From positions 1-38,333 of the forward strand of contig VGBZ01000025.1 of the NCBI GenBank assembly GCA_016870275.1: a DNA stretch of 38,333 bases, given 5' to 3'. This stretch comes from Actinomycetota bacterium. Lineage in GTDB: Bacteria; Actinomycetota; Acidimicrobiia; Acidimicrobiales; Microtrichaceae. The position numbers and the translations under genes are program-made. Shown here piece by piece: positions 24,789 to 33,159 of the stretch. The first letter of the stretch is position 1, and every line of letters starts with the position of its first letter. The notes below the pieces were generated by a model, which was not told the DNA's origin, made no database searches, and saw nothing but the letters and a program-made list of their open reading frames with translations.

Positions 24789-24980
24789 TCAGGCAGAAGC
24801 GTGAGGCGTCACGCCGTACTGCTGGCCCAGATAGGCGGCGTCAGCGTCGACCAGGTCGGCCGGACCCTCCACCGAGACCACGAACTCCTCACCTGACGCC
24901 GAACTCGAACGCATCTCCAGCCGGTGTTGGCCGTCGGCCAGTTCGTACACCGTCAGGTCGATCACCTCGGTCGTGCCCAT
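24789..24980 (-). CDS. Small acidic hypothetical protein (63 aa)
   Basis: An unrecognised 63-residue protein starting MGTTEVIDLTVYELADG and ending VTPHASA. It looks like a small beta-rich domain (alternating hydrophobic residues in VIDLTVYEL and EFVVSVEG) with an acidic helix DLVDADAAYLGQQYG. There is no signal peptide and no cysteine. The ATG has AAGGGGG upstream. It sits between the thioredoxin-fold gene and the SDR on the same strand, with gaps of about 100 and 75 bp. A longer open frame extends upstream but has no start with a good binding site. Confidence 0.65.
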   Translation of the reverse strand: MGTTEVIDLTVYELADGQHRLEMRSSSASGEEFVVSVEGPADLVDADAAYLGQQYGVTPHASA

Positions 24981-25083
24981 CTGGTCCCCCTTGGTTGCAT
25001 GTGAACCGCCCTCTGCGGCCCTTGCGATCATCCAAGCGGTCTCTCCCAGCACATGCACTAGGCAGAAGCACCCGCCGGGGAGG

Positions 25084-25665
25084 TCACCCGAACCACGACG
25101 GCTCCCGGCCGGGCCGCCACTTGATGTTGCAGCCGATCGACGGGATCTGTTCCGCCGACGGAACGGTCCCCGCCAGGACCGCCCGAACCGCAGCGTCGAG
25201 TTCGTCGCCGGTGACCGCCACGTCGTTGCCGGGTGTGGAACCGTCGAAGCGACCCCGGTACGCCAGCTGCCGGTCGCTGTCGAACAGGTAGAAGTCGGGA
25301 GTACACGCTGCGACGAACGCATGCGCCGCGGTCTGCTCGGCGTCCACGAGGTACGGGAAGTTCCAGCCCCACTCGATCGCAGTGGCGACCATGGCCTCCG
25401 GGGCATCGTCGGGGTAGGCATCGGCGTCGTTGGAGTTGATGGCGACCACCACCACACCGAGGTCGGACCAGCGCGACGCTGCAGCCCCGATCGCCGGACC
25501 GAGGTGGCGCACGTAGGGGCAGTGATTGCACACGAACGCCACGAGCAGTGCTGGAGAGTAGGGGGCCTGCTCGTCGAGGAGCCAGCGCTCGCCGACGGCG
25601 TCGGGCAGGTCGATCAGCGGGACCGGGGTCCCGAGTGGAAGCATGGTGGAATTGACTGCGGCCAT
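25084..25665 (-). CDS. Thioredoxin-fold / AhpC-TSA-like redoxin
   Basis: A 193-residue protein with a peroxiredoxin/TlpA-like fold. The CxxC active site is Cys46 and Cys49 in VAFVCNHCPYVRH. INSNDADAYPDD, CTPDFYLFDSD and LAYRGRFDGS fit the family of cytosolic thioredoxin-like proteins often annotated as AhpC/TSA or redoxin. No signal peptide is evident. It may reduce disulfides or peroxides, but the partner is unknown. It follows ftsX on the same strand after a 31-bp gap. The C-terminus NIKWRPGREPSWFG is also conserved in the family from what I recall. Confidence 0.85.
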   Translation of the reverse strand: MAAVNSTMLPLGTPVPLIDLPDAVGERWLLDEQAPYSPALLVAFVCNHCPYVRHLGPAIGAAASRWSDLGVVVVAINSNDADAYPDDAPEAMVATAIEWGWNFPYLVDAEQTAAHAFVAACTPDFYLFDSDRQLAYRGRFDGSTPGNDVAVTGDELDAAVRAVLAGTVPSAEQIPSIGCNIKWRPGREPSWFG

Positions 25666-25696
25666 GGCCAGATTGTGGCCGCTGCAGAACCCCGGG

Positions 25697-26593
25697 TCAC
25701 GCCCGCAGGAACCGACTCACCGCCACGCCGGACCCGATGGCTCCGGTCAACGCACCCACGGCGAAGATGATCCCGATGGCCGACCAGAGCTGATTGGGAT
25801 CCCAACGGATCTGATTGAGCAGCTCGAACGCCACCTGGTTGACGAAGTTCCGCTTCCACAGGGCATCGAAGCCCCACGCCGCGAACGCTGCGAGGAGCGC
25901 CCCGAGAAGTCCGTGGAAGAGACCCTCGGCGACGAACGGCAGTCGGATGAACCCGTTGCTGGCGCCGACGAGCCGCATCACCTCGATCTCGCGACGCCGA
26001 GCGAACACTGCGGTCCGGATGGTGTTGAAGATCAACAGCACCGACGCCCCGATCAACACTCCGCCGACGATCAGGACCCAGGTGTTCAGCGTCCGGACGG
26101 ACCGCTGAACCTGTCGGGCGAACTCGGCGGCATACTCGACTCGCAGCACCCCCTCCTTGGACTCCAGTGTGTCGCCGAGCGCCGTGACCACCTCGGCGTC
26201 GGAGGAGGACGGCTTGATCCGGAAGCTCTGCGGGAGGTCCTCGGGCGTGATCGTGGAGACCAGGTCGGGCTGCTCCTCGAACAGCCGCTGGAACTCCTCG
26301 TAGGAGCGTTCCTTGTCGAAGAAGTCGACGTTCTCCACGCCGGGGCTGTCGTCGAGGGCCCGGGAAACGGCGTCGATCTGCTCCTGGGTGGCCGCCGGGT
26401 TCATGTAGACGAAGAGCTGCACATCGGATCGCAACCCGAGGAAGCTGTTGTTGATCCCCTGGCCGATCAGATAGCTGGCCGCCACGAGGGCGAGCGAGAC
26501 CGCCACGGTCAGGATCGAGGCAAACGTGAGCGTGAAGTTCCGGGCGAGGTTGGACCCGGTCTCCTTGGCGATGTAGTCGAGGCGTATGGCCAT
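25697..26593 (-). CDS. ftsX: Cell division ABC transporter permease FtsX
   Basis: A 298-residue four-helix membrane protein. The first helix follows ETGSNLARNFTLTFASILTVAVSLALVAASYLI, read as NLARNFTLTF plus a hydrophobic run. The extracellular loop (about 45-165) carries the region that binds peptidoglycan hydrolase activators. Three further helices lie near 172-192, 222-243 and 272-292. FtsX works with FtsE to control cell-wall hydrolases at division. ATG 26593 is 6 bp from the ftsE stop, so the two form an operon. Confidence 0.95.
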   Translation of the reverse strand: MAIRLDYIAKETGSNLARNFTLTFASILTVAVSLALVAASYLIGQGINNSFLGLRSDVQLFVYMNPAATQEQIDAVSRALDDSPGVENVDFFDKERSYEEFQRLFEEQPDLVSTITPEDLPQSFRIKPSSSDAEVVTALGDTLESKEGVLRVEYAAEFARQVQRSVRTLNTWVLIVGGVLIGASVLLIFNTIRTAVFARRREIEVMRLVGASNGFIRLPFVAEGLFHGLLGALLAAFAAWGFDALWKRNFVNQVAFELLNQIRWDPNQLWSAIGIIFAVGALTGAIGSGVAVSRFLRA

Positions 26594-26599
26594 GTCAGC

Positions 26600-27277
26600 T
26601 CACTCGTAGACGCCGCGCGCCTGGTCGCGGACGATGCGGCCACGATCGAGTTCGATGACTCTCCGCCGCATGCTGTCGACGATGCCCCGGTCGTGGGTGG
26701 CCATGACCACGGTGGTGCCGGTTCGATTGATCCGGTCGAGCAGCTTCATGATCCCAACCGACGTGGCCGGATCGAGGTTGCCGGTGGGCTCGTCGGCGAG
26801 CAGGATCAGCGGTCGGTTCACGAAGGCCCGGGCAATGGACACGCGCTGTTGCTCGCCGCCGGACAACTCGTCGGGCATGTTGTCTGCCTTCTGCGCCAGG
26901 CCGACCAGTTCCAGGATCTGGGGAACGGCCTCCTTGATGTGGGCCCGGGGCCGGCCGATCGCCTCGAGGGCGAACGCCACGTTCTCCGACACCGTCTTGG
27001 TGGGGAGCAGCTTGAAGTCCTGGAAGACGCTCCCGATGTTGCGACGGAGGTACGGGACCTTGTAGCCGGGCAGCTCGGCGATGTCCTTGCCGGCCACGAA
27101 GATGTGGCCCCGCTCGGGCTTCTCCTCACGGTTGAGCAACCGCAGGAATGTGGACTTCCCTGAACCGGAGGCCCCCACCAGGAACACGAACTCGCCCTTG
27201 TCGATCTCCACGGTGGCGTCACGCAGGGCGACCATCTCGCCCTTGTAGATCTTGGTGACGTTGTCGAGCTTGATCAC
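26600..27277 (-). CDS. ftsE: Cell division ATP-binding protein FtsE
   Basis: A 225-residue ABC ATPase. Walker A is GASGSGKST (about 36-44), the signature is [14 protein letters not shown], Walker B is LILLADEP, and the H-loop is MATHD. The family opening [19 protein letters not shown] is present. The GTG start is preceded by GGAGAACGACGA. It powers FtsX in the septal ring. It lies 127 bp downstream of prfB, the usual actinobacterial order prfB-ftsE-ftsX, except that smpB, often next, is elsewhere in this window. Confidence 0.97.
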   Translation of the reverse strand: MIKLDNVTKIYKGEMVALRDATVEIDKGEFVFLVGASGSGKSTFLRLLNREEKPERGHIFVAGKDIAELPGYKVPYLRRNIGSVFQDFKLLPTKTVSENVAFALEAIGRPRAHIKEAVPQILELVGLAQKADNMPDELSGGEQQRVSIARAFVNRPLILLADEPTGNLDPATSVGIMKLLDRINRTGTTVVMATHDRGIVDSMRRRVIELDRGRIVRDQARGVYE

Positions 27278-27404
27278 TCGTCGTTCTCCGTGGTGGCACC
27301 GCCTGATCGAGGTGGCGCAGCGGGGGATGGAAGAAGCCTGCGGTCAGTCTGGGCAGCTTCGACCATAGCCCCGGCAGCCACGCCGACCGTGGCACCTGCG
27401 TGGG

Positions 27405-28520
27405 TCAGGCTCCCCGGGCCGATCCGGAGCGCATCCAGCGCAGATATGCCTCCATCAGGCCGTCGAGGTCGCCGTCGAGCACGGCGTCCGGGTTGGAAAG
27501 CTCCTCTCCACTGCGGAGGTCCTTGACCTGCTGATATGGCTGCAGGACGTAGTTCCGGTCCTGACTCCCGAAGTCGACCGCTGCGCCCTCACCGGTGATG
27601 GCGGCGAGCTCGTCCCGGCGCTTCTGGTGCTCGAGCTCGAGCAGCTTGGACTTAAGCATGGTCATCGCCCGGTCCTTGTTCTGGTGCTGCGAGCGCTCGT
27701 TCTGACAACTCGTCACCAGGCCGGTCGGCAGGTGAGTGATCCGCACGGCGGAGTCGGTCACGTTGACGTGCTGGCCACCGGCGCCGGAGGAACGGTAGAC
27801 GTCGATTCTCAGGTCCTTGTCGTCGATGACGATCTCGTCATCGACGTCGTCGAGGAACGGGCTCACCTTCACCGAGGCGAAGCTCGTCTGGCGTCGGGAG
27901 TTGTTGTCGAACGGCGAGATGCGAACGAGTCGATGGACCCCGTGTTCGGAGCGCATCCACCCGTAGGCGTCGCGGCCCGAGACGATGAACTCCGCCGAGG
28001 AGATGCCGGCTTCGGTGCCCTCGTGGACGCTGTCGAGCTCGACGGCGAACCCACGGCGCTCCGCCCAGCGCAGATACATCCGCAGGAGCATCTCGGCCCA
28101 GTCCTGTGCGTCGACACCGCCGGCGCCCGAGTTGATCTCGACGAGCGCATCGCGGGCGTCGTACTCGCCGATCAGCAGAGCGCGCAGTTCCAGCGTGCCG
28201 AGTTCGCTCTCGAGGTCCTCTAGTTCACCGGAGATCTCGTCCTCGAGCGACTCGTCTCCCTCTTCCCGAGCGAGTTCAGCGAGCGTTGCGGCATCGTCGA
28301 GTCGAGACTCGAGCCGACCGTGGATCTCGAGGTCGTCACTCAGTTCGGCGAACTCACGTTGTAGGCGCTGGGCGGCCTCGGCGTCATCCCACAGGTCGGG
28401 GCGGGCGAGTTCGGTCTCGAGCTGCGGACGACGGGCCCGAAGTTCGTCGATGTTCAGGTAACCGGCTGCTTCCGCCACCCGGGCGGCGACCGCGGCGATT
28501 CGATTCGTGAAGTCCTGCAC
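27405..28520 (-). CDS. prfB: Peptide chain release factor 2
   Basis: A 371-residue class I release factor for UGA and UAA. The codon-recognition tripeptide is SPF (202-204), which marks RF2, and the catalytic GGQ is at 248-250 in SSGAGGQHVNVTDSAVRITHLPTG, read as GGQHVNVTDSAVR. The N-terminal region is continuous, so the programmed +1 frameshift found in many bacterial prfB genes is absent, as in other actinobacteria. The start is GTG. It follows secA with a 12-bp gap and is likely co-transcribed with it. Confidence 0.97.
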   Translation of the reverse strand: MQDFTNRIAAVAARVAEAAGYLNIDELRARRPQLETELARPDLWDDAEAAQRLQREFAELSDDLEIHGRLESRLDDAATLAELAREEGDESLEDEISGELEDLESELGTLELRALLIGEYDARDALVEINSGAGGVDAQDWAEMLLRMYLRWAERRGFAVELDSVHEGTEAGISSAEFIVSGRDAYGWMRSEHGVHRLVRISPFDNNSRRQTSFASVKVSPFLDDVDDEIVIDDKDLRIDVYRSSGAGGQHVNVTDSAVRITHLPTGLVTSCQNERSQHQNKDRAMTMLKSKLLELEHQKRRDELAAITGEGAAVDFGSQDRNYVLQPYQQVKDLRSGEELSNPDAVLDGDLDGLMEAYLRWMRSGSARGA

Positions 28521-28532
28521 GTGCGCTACCGC

Positions 28533-31259
28533 TCAGGCCCCGTGGCAGAGCTTGAACTTCTTGCCGCTCCCACACGGACAAGGGGCGTTGCGCGGGGTCT
28601 TCTCCCAGTCGGTCTTGACCAGCGGCTGTTGGATGGTCTCAGGCTCGGCGACGGCCGTGGCGCTTCGCGCCTGCTCCACCGAGGCCTCAGCGGCAGCCAC
28701 CGGCGGCACCGCACCCGAACCCGGGGCATCGGAGTCGGGAGCGGTGTAGGTGAGCTTCGTCCCGGGGGCGATCGGTGCAGCCTGAGGAGTCGGCTGCACC
28801 ATCTGGACGTTCATCACGTACTGGACGTACTCCCGGTCGATGGTGTCCATGAGTTGGCCGAACATGTCGTAGCCCTCTCGCTGCCACTCCGACAACGGAT
28901 CCTTCTGGCCGAGAGCCCGCAGGTTGATGCCCTCCTGGAGGTAGTCCATCTCCTTGAGGTGATCACGCCAACGGGCGTCGATGATGCTCAGCATCACCCG
29001 CCGCTCGACGTCGCGCATCACCTCCTCTCCGATCTCCGCCTCCCGCTCCTCGTAGCGGAGCACGGCGTCGGTGGTGAGGGCTTCGTAGAGGCCATCGGTC
29101 GTGGTGGCCGTGGCGACCTCGGCTGGTTCCACGGTGCAGGGCCAGTAGGACGCAGCATCGGCGAGCAGTGCCTCGAGGTCCCACTCCTCGGAGTAGTCCG
29201 ATGAGCAGTGGGTCTGTACGAGCCCCTCGACGGCCTCAGCAATCGCCTCGAGGGTCTCGGCGCGGAGGTCGGCGCCCTCGAGCACCTCGTCCCGGCGCGC
29301 GTAGATGACCTTGCGCTGGGAGTTCATCACCTCGTCGTACTTGAGGACGTTCTTGCGGATCTCTGCGTTGCGGGCCTCCACGGTGGTCTGGGCCTTCTCG
29401 ATGGCCCGAGTGACCATCTTCGCCTCGATGGGCACCTCGTCGTCCCAGCCCTTGCCCATGACCCACTCGATCGCACCGGTGGCGAAGAACCGCATCAGGT
29501 CGTCCTCGAGCGAGAGGTAGAACCGACTGGTTCCCGGATCGCCCTGACGGCCGGACCGACCCCGCAACTGGTTGTCGATCCGGCGGCTCTCGTGCCGTTC
29601 GGTGCCGAGGACGTAGAGCCCACCGAGGGCCCGGACCTGCTCGCCTTCGGCGGCACACTCCTCGCCGTACTTGGCGAGGAGTTCCTCGTGGCGTGCTGCG
29701 CCCTCAGGGCTCAACGGATCAAGCCCCTCGGCCACCACCCCTCGCTCGGCCATGCCCTCCGGGTTGCCACCGAGGAGGATGTCGACGCCGCGACCCGCCA
29801 TGTTCGTGGCCACGGTGACCGCTCCGATCCGGCCGGCCTGAGCCACGATCTCGGCCTCACGAGTGTGCTGCTTGGCGTTGAGGACCTCGTGGGCAATGCC
29901 CCGTTTCTCGAGGAAGCGGGAGAGTTTCTCGGACTTCTCCACCGACACCGTGCCGACGAGCACCGGCTGGCCCTGCTCATTGCACTCGAGGATGTCCTCG
30001 ACGACCGCAGTGAACTTGGCGTCCTCGGAGCGGTAGATGAGATCGGCGTAGTCGAGCCTGGCGAGCTCCCGGTGCGTCGGGATGGGGACGACCTGCAACT
30101 CGTAGGTGGACATGAGCTCCGCCGCCTCGGTGACGGCGGTCCCGGTCATGCCGGCGAGCTTGTCGTACATGCGGAAGTAGTTCTGGAGGGTGACGGTGGC
30201 GAGCGTCTGGTTCTCCTCCTTGATGCGCACGCCCTCCTTGGCCTCCACCGCCTGGTGCAGCCCCTCGGACCAGCGCCGACCGTCGAGCACACGACCCGTG
30301 AACTCGTCGACGATCTTCACCTCGCCGTCCTGGATGAGGTAGTCGCGGTCGCGCCGGTAGAGCTCTTTGGCCTTGATCGCCACCTGCAACTGGTGGACGA
30401 GCGAGTTGGACACGTCGTCGTAGAGGTTCTCCACGCCGAGGGACCTCTCGACCTTGGAGATGCCCTCGGGCAGCGGGAACACGACCCGCTTCTCCTCGTC
30501 GACCTCGTAGTCGACGTCGCGGGAGAGACCCTTCACCACAGAGGCGAACTTGTAGTAGAGCTTCGCGGCGTCGTTGACCTGACCCGAGATGATGAGCGGT
30601 GTGCGGGCCTCGTCGATCAGGATCGAGTCGACCTCATCGACGATCGCGTACACGTGGCCGCGCTGAACCTTGTCCTCGAGCGTCATCGCCATGTTGTCGC
30701 GGAGGTAGTCGAACCCGAACTCGTTGTTGGTGCCGTAGGTGACGTCGCAGGCGTACTCGGCCCGCTTCACGGCCTGGTCGTACTCGCCCGGCAGGATCAT
30801 GCCGACGGTGAGGCCGAGCCACCGGTGGACCTGACCCATCCACTCGGCGTCACGTCGGGCGAGGTAGTCGTTGACGGTGATCACGTGCACGCCGTTGGCG
30901 GTCAGGCCGTTCAGGTACACGGGAAGGGTGGACACGAGGGTCTTGCCCTCGCCGGTCTTCATCTCGGCGACCCAACCGAAGTGCAGCGCAGCGCCGCCCA
31001 TGAGCTGGACGTCGTAGTGGCGCTGGCCGATCACCCGGCGGGCGGCCTCCCGAGTCACGGCGAACGCTTCGATCAGCAGGTCGTCGACGGCTTCGCCCCG
31101 GTCGAGACGCTCCCGGAACGCAACGGTCTTGGAGCGCAGCGAGTCGTCGTCGAGCGCCTCGAGCTCCGGCTCGAGGACCCCGATCTCCGGCACCAGCCCG
31201 GCGAGGGCCCGAACCTTCTTGCCCTCACCGCTGCGCAACAGTCGATCGAACACGCCCAT
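28533..31259 (-). CDS. secA: Preprotein translocase ATPase SecA
   Basis: A 908-residue motor that pushes unfolded preproteins through SecYEG. Walker A is MKTGEGKTL (100-108), the DEVDSILIDEARTPL motif is Walker B, and TNMAGRGVDILLGGNPEG and RGRSGRQGDPG are helicase motifs. The linker is followed by a complete C-terminal zinc-binding motif CPCGSGKKFKLCHG, which binds SecB or ribosomes. Full length and the presence of the zinc tail suggest the housekeeping copy. ATG start at 31259. It diverges from comF across 80 bp. Confidence 0.98.
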   Translation of the reverse strand: MGVFDRLLRSGEGKKVRALAGLVPEIGVLEPELEALDDDSLRSKTVAFRERLDRGEAVDDLLIEAFAVTREAARRVIGQRHYDVQLMGGAALHFGWVAEMKTGEGKTLVSTLPVYLNGLTANGVHVITVNDYLARRDAEWMGQVHRWLGLTVGMILPGEYDQAVKRAEYACDVTYGTNNEFGFDYLRDNMAMTLEDKVQRGHVYAIVDEVDSILIDEARTPLIISGQVNDAAKLYYKFASVVKGLSRDVDYEVDEEKRVVFPLPEGISKVERSLGVENLYDDVSNSLVHQLQVAIKAKELYRRDRDYLIQDGEVKIVDEFTGRVLDGRRWSEGLHQAVEAKEGVRIKEENQTLATVTLQNYFRMYDKLAGMTGTAVTEAAELMSTYELQVVPIPTHRELARLDYADLIYRSEDAKFTAVVEDILECNEQGQPVLVGTVSVEKSEKLSRFLEKRGIAHEVLNAKQHTREAEIVAQAGRIGAVTVATNMAGRGVDILLGGNPEGMAERGVVAEGLDPLSPEGAARHEELLAKYGEECAAEGEQVRALGGLYVLGTERHESRRIDNQLRGRSGRQGDPGTSRFYLSLEDDLMRFFATGAIEWVMGKGWDDEVPIEAKMVTRAIEKAQTTVEARNAEIRKNVLKYDEVMNSQRKVIYARRDEVLEGADLRAETLEAIAEAVEGLVQTHCSSDYSEEWDLEALLADAASYWPCTVEPAEVATATTTDGLYEALTTDAVLRYEEREAEIGEEVMRDVERRVMLSIIDARWRDHLKEMDYLQEGINLRALGQKDPLSEWQREGYDMFGQLMDTIDREYVQYVMNVQMVQPTPQAAPIAPGTKLTYTAPDSDAPGSGAVPPVAAAEASVEQARSATAVAEPETIQQPLVKTDWEKTPRNAPCPCGSGKKFKLCHGA

Positions 31260-31339
31260 AGAGCGCCCACCTTACCGGGGTCTGCCGGGAGCCTCCGCTC
31301 GGGGATTCGCCGTCACAGGGTCCTCCTACCCTCCACCGG

Positions 31340-32089
31340 GTGCCACCCACTGACCGGCCGACCCGGCCTGAACACCTTGGACCTGAACACCTTGGACCTG
31401 AACACCTCGAGCGCCAAGGACTGACACCTTGCCGACACGGGGCACGGACGAATCTCCTCGACCGACTGCTCGACGGCATCGTCCCGCCGAAGTGCGCCGG
31501 TTGTAGCCGGACGGGCAGCGTGCTGTGCAGCAGGTGTGCTGCTGCACTGAGGCCGGCACCGGATCGGCGGCCACCGCCGAATCTCGACGCCCTCGCCGGC
31601 GTGTTCCTCTACCGGGGTGCTGCTGAGCGGATCGTGGCCCGGGCCAAGTACCGACACGACGTTCGACTGCTCAACCTGCTCGGTGAGACGCTCGGACCGC
31701 TGCTCGACACCGTCCTCGAGTGTGCTCCCACCGCCCCGGCGGCCGTGCTCACCTGGATCCCAGGCACGCCTCGCCACCGGCGCCAGCGTGGAGGCGACCC
31801 CGCCGCCACGCTGGCCCGCTCCGCAGTCACGGCGTCGATCCACCCGCCGATAGGCCGCCCATCCGTGGAGCAACTCCTCCGACGTCACGACGACCGACCC
31901 CAGGCCGACCGTGACCGTGCCGGCCGTCTCGTCGGACCCCAACTCGTTTCCGTCGTCCCCGCTCCACCATTCGTGATCGTGCTCGACGACGTCTGCACCA
32001 CCGGCGCATCCCTCGACGCCGCCGGGCGAACGCTCAGGCAGGCGGGCGCACAGCGAGTCGTGGGACTGGCGCTCGCCGTGCGCAACTGA
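31340..32089 (+). CDS. ComF-family phosphoribosyltransferase-like protein
   Basis: A 249-residue ComF/GntX-type protein. An N-terminal zinc-ribbon has CAGCSRTGSVLCSRC (CxxC...CxxC), followed by a type I PRTase fold with YRGAAERIVARAKYRHD, TWIPGTPRHRRQRG, and the PRPP-binding loop VIVLDDVCTTGASL. ComF helps DNA uptake in competent bacteria and is thought to have other roles elsewhere. GTG 31340 is the only in-frame start before the zinc finger, so a three-unit 15-bp repeat is translated as PEHLG pentapeptides. The gene is usually next to hpf and secA; hpf is missing here and comF is on the opposite strand to secA. Confidence 0.85.
   Translation: MPPTDRPTRPEHLGPEHLGPEHLERQGLTPCRHGARTNLLDRLLDGIVPPKCAGCSRTGSVLCSRCAAALRPAPDRRPPPNLDALAGVFLYRGAAERIVARAKYRHDVRLLNLLGETLGPLLDTVLECAPTAPAAVLTWIPGTPRHRRQRGGDPAATLARSAVTASIHPPIGRPSVEQLLRRHDDRPQADRDRAGRLVGPQLVSVVPAPPFVIVLDDVCTTGASLDAAGRTLRQAGAQRVVGLALAVRN
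31367..31411. repeat. 15-bp tandem repeat, three units, at the comF N-terminus
   Basis: CCTGAACACCTTGGA at 31367-31381 and 31382-31396, then CCTGAACACCTCGAG at 31397-31411. In frame they encode PEHLG, PEHLG, PEHLE, right before the zinc-ribbon region. Confidence 0.88.
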
Positions 32090-32110
32090 TCAGCGCCACA
32101 CGAGCCGAGG

Positions 32111-32962
32111 TCAGTCGGTGAGCGTCCCGGGCAACCGGAACTCGGGAAGCTCGCCGACGAGCAGGCGGTCGATACGGGCGCTCACTGCATCGGACCAGTC
32201 TGGGTGCGTGAGGATTGCGAACTTCCTCGTCTGGATGGCATCGACGACGAGCGCCGCCACATCGTCGGGGTCCATCCCTGTCTCGATCAGGTGGTCGAGC
32301 ATCCGACTGAGCGAACCCGACTCCCCTCCGAGTCCAACCTCACCTGCACTCACACCGGGACGGTTGCGGTCGCTCCGGTTGATCTGCGTCCGGACCCAGC
32401 CTGGGCACAGAACCGTCACGCCCACCTCCGGGTGAACCATCGCCAGTTCGAGGGCGAGGGACTCCGAGATCGTCACGACCGCATGCTTGCTGGCGTTGTA
32501 GGGGCCCATCCCCGGGTTGGAGGTGAGACCCGCCATGGAGGCCGTGTTGATGACGTGCCCACCACCGCTGGCGATGATCCGTGGCACGAAGCTGTGGATG
32601 CCGTGGATCACACCGAACAGGTTGACGCCCAGGACCCACCGCCACGTTTCCAGGTCGATCTCCCAACTGAGTCCGCCGCCACCGACACCGGCGTTGTTGC
32701 ACGCCAGGTGGAGCGCCCCGAACACGTCATCAGCGGCGATGCCGATGCGTTCGACGTCGCCCGCATCGCTCACGTCGGCAGTCACGGCGAACACGTCGGC
32801 TCCCGTGGCGCGCAACTCCGAGGCGACTGCTTCGAGCGGGTCCGACTCGATGTCGGCGAGCACGAGCCGGACTCCCTCGGCGGCGAACGCCAGAGCCAGC
32901 GAGCGGCCGATCCCGCTCGCCGCTCCCGTGACGACACCGACCTTTCCATCGAGATCATCCAC
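32111..32962 (-). CDS. SDR-family NAD(P)-dependent oxidoreductase (second)
   Basis: A 283-residue short-chain dehydrogenase. The cofactor motif VVTGAASGIGRSLALAFAAEG and LVLADIE (acidic end of strand 2, favouring NAD) are present, then CNNAGVGG, the catalytic Ser in INTASMAGL, YNASKHA as YxxxK and VTVLCPGWVRTQI. The C-terminal part (about 215-283) is longer than in FabG and contains MLDHLIETGMDPDDVAALVVDAI, a type seen in broad-specificity oxidoreductases; the substrate is unknown. GTG 32962 is preceded by GGGGGA (32967-32972), which decides the start within a longer open frame. It converges with comF and diverges from the acyltransferase. Confidence 0.9.
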   Translation of the reverse strand: MDDLDGKVGVVTGAASGIGRSLALAFAAEGVRLVLADIESDPLEAVASELRATGADVFAVTADVSDAGDVERIGIAADDVFGALHLACNNAGVGGGGLSWEIDLETWRWVLGVNLFGVIHGIHSFVPRIIASGGGHVINTASMAGLTSNPGMGPYNASKHAVVTISESLALELAMVHPEVGVTVLCPGWVRTQINRSDRNRPGVSAGEVGLGGESGSLSRMLDHLIETGMDPDDVAALVVDAIQTRKFAILTHPDWSDAVSARIDRLLVGELPEFRLPGTLTD

Positions 32963-33121
32963 TGCATCCCCCAATTCGTCTCCGGTCTCGCGCCACGTCG
33001 TGGGACGACACCCGAACACATCGACTTCCGCCGACGCAGACCGCTCGTTTCCTACAACCACTTCACGGTAGGTCAGCTCGTTTCCCACCCGCGAATCCCG
33101 ACGCCCGCACCCTCGGACGGA

Positions 33122-33139
33122 CTGGCCGCAGACGGCCAG
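33122..33139. promoter_or_regulatory. Perfect hairpin in the divergent region before the acyltransferase
   Basis: CTGGCCGCAGACGGCCAG has 7-bp arms and the loop CAGA, 21 bp before the acyltransferase start at 33160 and 160 bp before the SDR start. It may be an operator or a 5' leader hairpin. The rest of the 197-bp gap shows nothing I can name. Confidence 0.35.
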
Positions 33140-33159
33140 CGGTACCGCTCGACCGGGAT

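Noticed and set aside
27405-28520. Programmed frameshift in prfB
   Set aside because: The N-terminal coding region is continuous and there is no in-frame TGA near codon 25.
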